From Apiosordaria backusii (Eukaryota; Ascomycota; Sordariomycetes; Sordariales; Lasiosphaeriaceae), in NCBI GenBank assembly GCA_030549205.1, contig JAUKTV010000006.1:2126501-2190500 (forward strand): 64,000 bases of DNA, written 5' to 3'. Below, in pieces: positions 56,510 to 64,000 of this stretch. A program made the translations under genes and the position numbers. The notes below the pieces were generated by a model that was not told the DNA's origin, searched no databases, and saw only the letters and a program-made list of their open reading frames with translations. Position 1 is the stretch's first letter. Each line of letters begins with the position of its first letter.

Positions 56510-57088
56510 TCAGTCGTCAAAATGACCAGCCACATGATGCGCAATTGCTGTTGCATCTCCAGTAAAGTCGTTGCAGACAGGGCACGTTGATGTGTCTTGG
56601 CCTGCCACAGGCAGCTCGTCGGTCGACTCTGTTTCGACAGACGTTCCCCCAGCTGGCCCGCCTCGTCTACCCCCGCGCTTTTGTTTCGCAGGCTTAATGT
56701 AAGCATCCAGTCCGACCTGCTCAGAAGGTCGTTCTTCTTCCCGCCAATCCATCGGTCCAGGATGATATCTCTCCCTTCCTCTGCGTCCACCTCCGTCCCC
56801 TCTGCCAAACCCCGTCGTCGATAATCCCTCCATCGCATCACCGCTCCCGCCGTCGGCGGCTGACGTCGCAGAGGAAGATCCCATGCTCTGGACTCTCCCC
56901 ACACGGCCGTCAACGAGCCTAACTTTGATGCCGCGGTGATGTTCCCCCTTGGTCAGCACATCCTTGACCAGACCGGACACGGTGCGGCCCGTGGGCTGGT
57001 CGACTTTGAGCACGATGTTGACTGCCGCGCCCGGCACAACCTCCCTGGTTGATGGGACCCGCTTTTGAGAATGCTGATGGCGATGCAT
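56510..57088 (-). CDS. YwbE (DUF2196)-type protein with C-terminal UBZ-like zinc finger
   Basis: Intronless, 192 residues from the ATG at 57088. Residues about 9-67 match the YwbE/DUF2196 pattern: VPSTREVVPGAAVNIVLKVD, then QPTGRTVSGLVKDVLTKGEH and GIKVRLVDGRVGRVQ. This is a small beta-rich module found in bacteria and fungi, with no established function. A Gly/Arg-rich linker follows. The C-terminus has CPVCNDFTGDATAIAHHVAGHF, a C-x2-C...H-x3-H finger resembling UBZ-type ubiquitin-binding fingers, which hints at a DNA- or ubiquitin-linked role. The frame is open to 57205, but the upstream part does not look like protein and the 57088 ATG immediately precedes the conserved module. Confidence 0.8.
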   Translation of the reverse strand: MHRHQHSQKRVPSTREVVPGAAVNIVLKVDQPTGRTVSGLVKDVLTKGEHHRGIKVRLVDGRVGRVQSMGSSSATSAADGGSGDAMEGLSTTGFGRGDGGGRRGRERYHPGPMDWREEERPSEQVGLDAYIKPAKQKRGGRRGGPAGGTSVETESTDELPVAGQDTSTCPVCNDFTGDATAIAHHVAGHFDD

Positions 57089-57447
57089 GGGTAGGTAATG
57101 TTGTGATGCAAGAGAACTAAAAATCGGGCATAATCTGGGCGGTGATGCACAACGAAGACGATCAAACAGGCCTTGTCCAAAATGGAAGGTTATGGGGAAC
57201 ATCAAAATGAGGAGAGGGTGGCTCCCGGCAGCTGCTGTGGGGCATTGAAAGATATGCAGCTATCGGAAAGGAAGCAGGTAATCATCCCGGCTAACTAAAT
57301 GTCATTCAATTTTTAAGCATAGGTAACCTCCATCCCTGATGAATGTTTTCACAACTTTAAGGTCACAAGGCATCTTTTAACCCAAATTGAGGCAAGGATA
57401 GCGGCAAAAGTGTCCGTCCTGATATTCGACGGCAGAATTTATCACGC
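57089..57447. other. Spacer, no gene seen
   Basis: About 360 bp between two leftward genes: promoter of the YwbE-type gene and 3' end of the permease gene. Confidence 0.5.
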
Positions 57448-59265
57448 TTAAACAGAACTCACCACCTCCCTCTCGCCCAGCTTCTTTTCATCCCCGAGTT
57501 CAGATTCGCCCTTCTCATAGCCATCTGCGGCTGAAATAACATCCGAATCCTCGTAAATTGTCGCTGCGACATGAGTCTCTGGAGCAGGGAAAAAGCGGCT
57601 CAACCCGACGTAGACCAAAAACGCACTGGTGTATCCCCAAAAGTAAAACATAAAATAAAGCTTATCCGCATCCCCAATCGTGCCTTTGATCGAAGGGTTG
57701 ACAGAGGCAGCCCTAAAAGCAATCCACCTGGTTAGCCACAGGAAAGCCTTCAACAGAGCACTACACACTACACTTACATCCCGGGAATACTCGGTACGAC
57801 ACTGACCAAAAACGCCACGGCCGCCCTCCAGTTCGTGCCCCATTTATTGAAGCGATACCGCCCGTGAGCCCGATACAGCCCTGGAACGTCGTACATTTGC
57901 TTCTGCACAACCCAGTAGTCGGCGCTGAGCATGGCCGCAATCGGTGCCAAGAAGATGCCCAGCCCGGCCATGAAGGCAAGCAGTGACTGGGCAGAGTGAA
58001 TGATCTTCCACGGTTGCATGACCCAGCCAGCGATCACAGTGGTGATGATGACTCCACGTCTGATGTTGAGGTACTTGGGCCACAAGCACATGATGTCGTT
58101 GGCACAGCTGATGACATTGGCGGAAAGGTTCGTACCGATCTGAGCTACTACCCAGCAGAGCCCTACAAAGAAGGCACCAGCCCGGCCAGAGGGGCCGTCC
58201 CAATGGGAGGCAATTTCCAGTGGGTCCCAGATATACTTTGAAATCCTGTCAGCTGGGCCTGAAAGGGAAGAAGGAGGCTGTGTATACCTTGCCATAAACA
58301 ACTTTGGATGCAGAGCAACAAATGATGCCAAACAGTCCGAGCATGAGCTGGATGCCTGGAAGGAAGGCAACTTGCCAGTACACTCCCTTGTCGGTTTTGA
58401 GGTACCGTGTGAAATCGGGTATGTTGGTCGCCATTGTCGCCCAGCCGCCCGTGATGGAGGATAAAGACGAGAGAATCAGCCATGAACGATCAGTGCCATG
58501 AACGCCATACGGCAGGTTCCAGATATCTCCTGCGCCACCGGCCTTGGAAGTCATGGTAATGACCACAGCAACCGATGTGGTGATGACGAGAACTGGGGGC
58601 AGCCGTCAGCTGGGGAATATGTGATGGGAACAACCTCACGTACCGCATTTAGCCACAAAGAACCACTTGAGCTTATGGGGCGGAATAAGCAGAATGGGAA
58701 ACTGCACCAGCCAAAAGATTAAATGCGATATCATGCCCTGGGTCGTGATGCCAACACTCTCGGGGATGTGGTTGGGAATGTCAAGATAAGACGGCCAGAT
58801 GGAGCGAATAATCTGTGTCATGGCAGTGGATCCCGTGTATGTCTGGATGGCGTGCCAGAACAAGGCGGTGATGGCCCTCGTGACAACGGCAAATCGGGAA
58901 AAGTACCATCCAAACGAGGCTCTCATGGCGACGGGGAAGGGAATGTGAAGCCGGGCGCCGACCATACCATTCAACACCAGGGGAACAGTACAGACGAGAC
59001 TGCCAAAGATGATGCACACGATGGCCTCACGCCAGGTAAGCCCGAGGGCGATGATGGAGGCGGGAGCCATCCAGCTCTGGGCGTTGAGGGCATCGCTGAA
59101 CCAGTAGCCAAACATGGTCCACGCTGACCAGGTCCGGCGCTCGATGGGGGTCACATCGCAGTCAACGTTGGTCCAGGCTTCCGGGTCGGCAAAGGAGGTG
59201 GTCTGACGAGGTAGAACCCATCCTTGCTTGGTGGTTTTGGACTTGATCCGCTCGCGGAGGGTCAT
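57448..59265 (-). CDS. NCS1-family nucleobase/allantoin-type permease
   Basis: Four exons (59265-58644, 58592-58288, 58235-57778, 57712-57448) give 549 residues with about 12 membrane segments. The N-terminal cytosolic part (NVDCDVTPIERRTWSAW) leads into TM1 with the family signature around FGYWFSDALNAQSW. Further markers are GARLHIPFPVAMRASFGWYF, then DRSWLILSSLSSITGGWATM with NIPDFTRYLK, and IWDPLEI before TM9. These match fungal Fur-type proton symporters for uracil, uridine, allantoin and related compounds. Specificity cannot be read from sequence alone. It is divergent, 835 bp away, from an isochorismatase-amidase fusion, so it probably imports that enzyme's substrate or a precursor. The third-exon acceptor (AAAG|TAT) was chosen because only it keeps frame. 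The tail is acidic with Lys residues, a possible endocytosis signal. Confidence 0.92.
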
Positions 59266-60100
59266 GATGGAATATGAGTGCGTAAACAATACTGCCGGGT
59301 ACGACTCTGGACTTTGGGGACCGGTGAGACATGCTGGTAATTTATGCATCGAGCCTCAAAGACGCACCCATTGACGATATCAATATGGTGGGTGACCTGA
59401 TCCTGTAACTGTGATGGCAGCCATCTTGTGCAGTGGCACGTCAAGATGCTCGAGATAGCAGACCTATGACAGGGTCGCCGACGGCCGACGGGAGAGATTG
59501 CAGAGAGGGGTCATTTCGTGAACAAGATAAGCATCCATATCGTTGCCCGTCGTCATCTGGGGACGACTGCCACCCTTGACTGCTGCAGCCGCATCTCAGC
59601 CATGTGCAACAGCTCTTGCATTGGCCGTCACTCGCGCGATGCCGATTGGCCAATGCAGTTGGAAAGGAAACTCTTATCGGGCCCTTATCTAAGGTAGTTG
59701 ATAAACGGCCGGCGGGCCGGCGGCGAGCTCCAGATCGGCCATTGTCTCTCATTTTTGAGGCCAAGCCTTTCTCCGGAGCTGACTCTGACATGGAGCTGAA
59801 CGATAACCTGGAACAAAGTATGCCATTCAAGCCATCGATAGCACACTGCATCATGCCGCCGGGCCGCTGCAACATCGAGAACCGCACCGCCGGGAACAAA
59901 CGACAAAGACCCAAGATTACCCCGCACCGCCTGCCGTCCGAAGCCCTGGGTGCCCTGAGATAAGTCGGATGTAATGGATGATAGTTCGGACTGGTTCGCA
60001 AGATAAGATCTGTTGTAGCCGTGGACTGTGACTTTGACCGAGCAATCTCAGGTTCCCAGACCGCCACAGAATTCCAGTCGAAACACAGCTTCATCCCATC
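59266..60100. promoter_or_regulatory. Shared divergent promoter with eight GATA (HGATAR) sites
   Basis: HGATAR sites on the plus strand are at 59699, 59801, 59836, 59958, 59979 and 60001; on the minus strand at 59674-59679 and 59685-59690. All eight lie within about 335 bp nearest the fusion-enzyme gene. AreA/NIT2 GATA factors activate nitrogen-scavenging genes through such clusters. This supports nitrogen-catabolite control of both flanking genes. Site calls are by eye. Confidence 0.6.
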
Positions 60101-62419
60101 ATGGCACCGGCGCCCAAAACCAAGACAGTGCTCACACTGCCCAATGCGAAGCCATATGCCTTTGCATGCCCAACGGCAACGACCGCCTTGATCATCATCG
60201 ACATCCAACGGGATTTTGTCGACCCTGGGGGATTCGGGTCCATACAATGCGGCAACGAAGCCATCTTTTCCGAGGCTCGCGCCATTGTCCCTACCGTCAA
60301 GAAAGTGCTTGATGCCTTCCGGTCTTTTGGAGGGCATGTCATCCACACGCGTGAAGGTCACCAGCCTGGTCTTGCTGACCTGCCTGCCGCCAAGAAGCTT
60401 CGTCAAATTTCCAACCCGGCTGGTCACCACACACTGGGAATTGGCGACCAGGGACCGATGGGAAAGCTCCTTGTCCGAGGCGAATATGGTCATGATATTG
60501 TGGACGAGCTCACCCCATGGCCGGATGAGATAGTCATTGACAAACCAGGGAAGGGAAGCTTTTGGGGCACCAACATCCACAGGATCTTGCTTTCCCGTGG
60601 AATAACCCACCTCATTTTTACGGGAGTCACTACTGAGTACTTTCTGCCCTGTCCCTACTGCAGAGGAGTTGTTGCTGACGTTTGTCCACGCAGGTGTTGT
60701 GTCAGTACAACACTTCGGGAGTGTGCTGATCGGGGGTATCAGTGCATCGTGCTGGAGGATTGTACCCAGGGATTCGATGCTCAACAAGTGACGACGTCAC
60801 TCGACATTATCGCGGGACAGGATGGCCTCTTTGGTTTTGTCGGCAATAGCTCAGACCTATTTCAGGCGATTGACAAGGCCTCAACAGATGCATTGACTCG
60901 AGTGGCGGCACAGGTCCTGACGCCGCCCGCAACACCTTCGACAAGCGAGAACACGACGCGCTTGGTCGGCTTGCTGCCAGGCCAGGGTCTTCCGCCAATT
61001 GACGAGCTATTGGCTGAGTATCGCCAAGGTGCTCGTTGTCCCGTTGAAGTCGTCAAGTCTCTATATGAACGAATCGAGCAGTACAAAGCTGTCGATCCCG
61101 CCGTGTGGATTTACCTTGAGCCCAAGGCCAGTCTGGTGAACGACGCGTTGGAGTTAGTTGATGAGTACAAGGGCAAGCCCTTACCCCCTTTGTACGGGAT
61201 TCCATTCTCAGTCAAAGACACCATTGATGTGGCCGGTGTTCCAACAACAGCGGCTTGTCCCAAATACACCTACACCCCTGAAGTGAGCGCTCCAGCAGTC
61301 CAGCGTGTGCTTGACGCCGGCGGCTTGTTCATCGGCAAGGTGAATCTCGACCAATTAGCCACCGGGCTATCGGGCTGTCGCTCCCCGTACGGCATCCCCC
61401 ACAGCGTCTTCAGCGATAAGCACATCTCTGGTGGATCCTCCTCCGGCTCATCTATTTCCGTCGGCGCCAAACTCGTCTCGTTCGGTCTTGCAACAGACAC
61501 AGCCGGTAGCGGTCGAGTACCGGCGGCCTTTAACGGCATCATCGGCTTCAAGCCCACCAAAGGCACTGTCTCGGCCCGCGGCCTCGTCCCAGCCTGCCGA
61601 ACCCTCGATACCATCACCGTCGTCGCCCCCTCCATCCCCGAAGCCCGCAAAGTCTGGCAAATCATCGCCCACCACGACCCCGACGACCCGTACTCTAAGC
61701 TCCCTCACACTCTCCCCACCTGGCACATTGATTACCGCGGCCCTCGCGTCGGCGGTTTCACCTTTGCGATCCCCCCTCCAGCCCTGCTTGAAGTCTGCAC
61801 AAAGGAGTACCGCAACCTATTTTCCGCCGCCGTCACGACCCTGCAATCATGCGGCGGCGCCCTCAAAGAAGTAGACTACACCCCCTTCTCCGTCGCCGGA
61901 GACCTTCTCTACGAAGGCAGCCTCCTCCACGAGCGCATCCACTGCATCGGCCACCGGTTTCTTCAATCGAACCTCTCTAGCTTGCATCCTGTGATTAGAG
62001 AGCTGTTTTACAAGGCTTTGTCCAACCCGCCGTCGGCGTACGATGTGTTTCGGGATCAGGCTCTGCAGGCGCAGCTGACGAGAGAGGTGCAAGGGGTGTT
62101 TGATGTGTTGAAAGGCGGGGTGGACGTGCTCGTGGTGCCGGCCACGACACAGCACCCCACGATTGAGGAGATGGAGGCTGATCCGCTGAGGCTGAATTCA
62201 GAGTTGGGGACTTTTACGCATTGCGCAAACGTGGTGGATTTGTGTGGTGTGTCGGTGCCGGCAGGAACGTGGCGTTGGAAGGAAGTGGTCGAAGATGAAG
62301 ACACCGAGAGGGAGATGCCTTTTGGGATCACATTTTTAGGCGGGAGTGGGTATGATGCAAAGGTCTTTGATATCGCTGGGGTGTTTGAGGAGGAGATGAG
62401 AAACCGGAATGGACTGTGA
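60101..62419 (+). CDS. Bifunctional isochorismatase-like (biuret hydrolase-type) / allophanate hydrolase-type amidase
   Basis: Two exons (60101-60636, 60694-62419) give 753 residues. Residues 1-245 are an isochorismatase-like cysteine hydrolase with the triad Asp34 (IIIDIQRDF), Lys151 (KPGKGSFWGT) and Cys181 (GVTTECCVSTT). Residues about 260-753 are an amidase-signature domain: catalytic Lys in FSVKDTIDVAG, Ser-rich loop GGSSSGSS (from Gly425), and nucleophile Ser in DTAGSGRVPAAFNGIIGFKP, closest in style to allophanate hydrolase. The C-terminal extra domain of AtzF is absent. Biuret hydrolase turns biuret into allophanate, and allophanate hydrolase completes its breakdown to ammonia and CO2; a fusion would channel this pathway. 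Ureidoacrylate-type hydrolase is an alternative for the first half. The 57-nt intron sits directly before the catalytic cysteine and is stop-free if retained. GATA-rich divergent promoter with the permease. Confidence 0.85.
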   Translation: MAPAPKTKTVLTLPNAKPYAFACPTATTALIIIDIQRDFVDPGGFGSIQCGNEAIFSEARAIVPTVKKVLDAFRSFGGHVIHTREGHQPGLADLPAAKKLRQISNPAGHHTLGIGDQGPMGKLLVRGEYGHDIVDELTPWPDEIVIDKPGKGSFWGTNIHRILLSRGITHLIFTGVTTEYFLPCPYCRGVVADVCPRRCCVSTTLRECADRGYQCIVLEDCTQGFDAQQVTTSLDIIAGQDGLFGFVGNSSDLFQAIDKASTDALTRVAAQVLTPPATPSTSENTTRLVGLLPGQGLPPIDELLAEYRQGARCPVEVVKSLYERIEQYKAVDPAVWIYLEPKASLVNDALELVDEYKGKPLPPLYGIPFSVKDTIDVAGVPTTAACPKYTYTPEVSAPAVQRVLDAGGLFIGKVNLDQLATGLSGCRSPYGIPHSVFSDKHISGGSSSGSSISVGAKLVSFGLATDTAGSGRVPAAFNGIIGFKPTKGTVSARGLVPACRTLDTITVVAPSIPEARKVWQIIAHHDPDDPYSKLPHTLPTWHIDYRGPRVGGFTFAIPPPALLEVCTKEYRNLFSAAVTTLQSCGGALKEVDYTPFSVAGDLLYEGSLLHERIHCIGHRFLQSNLSSLHPVIRELFYKALSNPPSAYDVFRDQALQAQLTREVQGVFDVLKGGVDVLVVPATTQHPTIEEMEADPLRLNSELGTFTHCANVVDLCGVSVPAGTWRWKEVVEDEDTEREMPFGITFLGGSGYDAKVFDIAGVFEEEMRNRNGL

Positions 62420-62730
62420 TTCAGTATGTAAGTTGGGCAACATGTAGCTTCTTGGATGCATCGAGCGGAATCTTGGAAGCGAAACGACACACTTGGTAGA
62501 TATCAAACGGCTTCTTGGAAACGCCTTACCATGCAGAGGACCCTTTGATGTGATGCACAGAGACATCTTGTGAATAGCCCCTGCCTTGCATCACCAGGTC
62601 ATCCTCTGCGTCATGAACAAGCTTTCGCCCGTCTCGGAGTTGAGATGTTTCAGTATTTCCAGTCAAAAATTATACAAATTCATACATCACCTTCAAGATC
62701 CCCCGCCGGCGCCATCCCTCCGGAAAATGC
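62420..62730. other. Convergent 3' intergenic region
   Basis: About 310 bp between the fusion-enzyme gene and the opposing DUF423 gene. No coding signal. Confidence 0.5.
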
Positions 62731-63182
62731 TCAACATCTCGGAAACTTGGGCGGACCCCCTTTCTTGCCAAAAGCCAACACCAACCACCCAGCAATGAGA
62801 CAAACACCCCCAATCGGCGTCACCGGGCCCAAAAACTTGAACTTCTCCGGGTTCAGCGTCAAAGCGTAGATTGAGCCGCTAAACATTGTCATGCCGGCAG
62901 TGAAGAGGGACGCGGCGACGGGGTTGCCCGAGGCCATGAGCAGCGCGACAGAGTGGATCAACTTTTCAAGGTGAAAAAAAAAAACATCAGCATAGGTACA
63001 CGGCAGATTGAAATGCGGAGACGGAAAGGATTTACTTGGTACTGGGCGGCAGTGCCCCAGCTCGCCAGCTTGGCCGGGTCGGCAATGCGCTTCTTGAGAC
63101 CGTGAGCGCCGAAGGCACCGAAGCCGACAGCGGTGGCGCCGGAGATGGCAGCGACTTTCCAGAAAAGCGCGCTGCTGGCCAT
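62731..63182 (-). CDS. DUF423/TMEM256-family small membrane protein
   Basis: Two exons (63182-63036, 62961-62731), phase 0, give 125 residues from the ATG at 63182, which has a strong context (CAACCATGG). About four hydrophobic segments are visible. Family hallmarks are GAFGAHGLKKRI near the N-terminus, WGTAAQYQ at the exon junction followed by LIHSVALL, FSGSIYAL in the middle, and the TPIGGVCLIAGWL helix near the end. The function of the family is unknown; members occur in bacteria and in eukaryotic membranes. An in-frame upstream ATG at 63293 would add 37 Ser/Pro-rich residues; it is less likely given the conserved start, but cannot be excluded. Confidence 0.88.
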
Positions 63183-64000
63183 GGTTGATTGGGTTGGCTT
63201 CGTTTGGGTCTCTAGAGAGGAAGAGGATGAGGATGAAGGAGGGGGAAGAAGGGGGGAGGATTCGTCTTTGGTGGTGGTGGTGTTTGCGGGCATTGTCTTG
63301 GTGATGTTGGATTAAGCTTGTGGGGGCGCGCAGGGAAGGGTTTGTTGGCGTCACTGTGGGGAATTGCAGGGGTGCTGCCGCATGGGCGTTCCAATTGCAT
63401 TTGGATGCCCGTGGCTATTGCCAACTACCTATTTCTTCACACCTTAGGATTATCGTGTATGGCTTATCGACTGGCTTTGAAGACATGACAACCCCCGGGC
63501 CTTTTGAACACGCAACAACTGTCTTTCGATGCCTTTTAAGTACCTTAGGTATCGTTTAGCGCTACCGGGCAATACCCCTACATTCGGCCTTGTTTACATG
63601 TATTTAGCCTTGTAACTATCATCGACTCGAGACTGTCTTTAAGCTCGTCAAGGCTGGGATACCAGAACGAGGGCACTTTGGAATAAAAGTCTGTGCTTAT
63701 GGTCGATGGCCGGCGCTCAGTTCATTGAGTTGTGGTGCCGATTGTTGTTAGGTATTCCGATCATGCCACGCCCTGCGAGTGCATTTCCTCCCTCGACACG
63801 CTACTTCTTCCACATCTTCCAGGTTGGGAGTTTTGATTCTGGAGCAAGAGCCCCGGTCGTCAAGTGGGCCCCTCCCACAATACTTGCCAGGTAGGTACTA
63901 TTCACTGCAAAACCTTCCAGGTTATTCACTCCCCAGCCTTCAATGCCCCGAGGTTTTCACCCGCCAGCCCACACGAGCCAATCAGAGCCCAGAGGAAAGC
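63183..64000. other. Promoter of DUF423 gene and right-edge spacer
   Basis: Leader and promoter of the leftward DUF423 gene, then about 600 bp to the window edge with GGTAGGTAC and TTAGGTA elements. No gene seen. Confidence 0.5.

Noticed and set aside
59441..60787. 448-codon minus-strand ORF
   Set aside because: It lies antisense to the isochorismatase half of the fusion gene and across the promoter. The composition is not protein-like, and the plus-strand gene has clear catalytic motifs.
1..64000. tRNA, rRNA, CRISPR or transposon features
   Set aside because: Looked for tRNA B-box-like GGTTCGA motifs with a matching acceptor stem, regular spaced repeats, and transposase or reverse transcriptase motifs. 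None was convincing, though an eye search can miss tRNAs.

Overview
The window is a piece of nuclear genome from a filamentous ascomycete (Pezizomycotina, most likely a Sordariomycete). The signs are short spliceosomal introns of about 50-140 nt with GTAAGT/GTATGT-type donors and CTGAC/CTAAC-like branch sites, nuclear genes for mitochondrial complex I, and families typical of these fungi: highly reducing PKS, Pth11/rhodopsin-like receptors, MHYT proteins, CBM18 and GH18 proteins, and FSH1 hydrolases. I found 20 protein-coding genes with good support, one 5'-truncated at the window edge, and one doubtful ORF. I saw no rRNA, tRNA, CRISPR array or transposon.

Layout. 1-6.3 kb: two cytochromes P450 (one cut by the edge, one single-exon CYP505/CYP102-like), a doubtful Ser/Arg-rich ORF and a small secreted protein with PSGVT repeats. 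7.9-15.7 kb: a chitin-targeting divergent pair, made of a roughly 1,950-residue protein joining CBM18-like modules, a GH18 chitinase and a subtilisin-like domain (minus strand) and a secreted protein of five tandem CBM18 modules (plus strand). 17.6-23.4 kb: an MHYT-domain membrane protein converging on a C2H2 zinc-finger protein. 25.1-35.0 kb: a divergent pair of an FSH1/LovG-type serine hydrolase and a reducing iterative PKS whose dehydratase and enoylreductase motifs look broken. 36.1-44.0 kb: housekeeping genes, namely a conserved fungal protein, the complex I 23-kDa iron-sulfur subunit, mitochondrial acyl carrier protein and a CCCH zinc-finger protein. 44-54.6 kb: gene-poor, holding a secreted tyrosinase and an 8-Cys secreted protein with a 16-nt microexon. 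54.7-63.2 kb: a rhodopsin-like receptor, a YwbE/UBZ-type protein, an NCS1 permease divergent from an isochorismatase-amidase fusion enzyme, and a DUF423 membrane protein.

Three assemblies look like functional units. (1) The NCS1 permease and the fusion enzyme share an 835-bp promoter with eight HGATAR (AreA/NIT2-type) sites. The fusion joins a biuret-hydrolase-like cysteine hydrolase to an allophanate-hydrolase-like amidase, so I infer uptake and two-step breakdown of a urea-type nitrogen source such as biuret. (2) The PKS and FSH1 hydrolase form a core polyketide unit: the PKS has no thioesterase, and the hydrolase could release the product. (3) The GH18-subtilase and five-CBM18 proteins share a divergent promoter and probably act together on fungal or self cell walls.

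Exon coordinates were derived by hand from splice motifs and reading-frame continuity. Every multi-exon model except the GH18-subtilase gene closes exactly in frame. That gene has one unexplained frame change near 11.79 kb.
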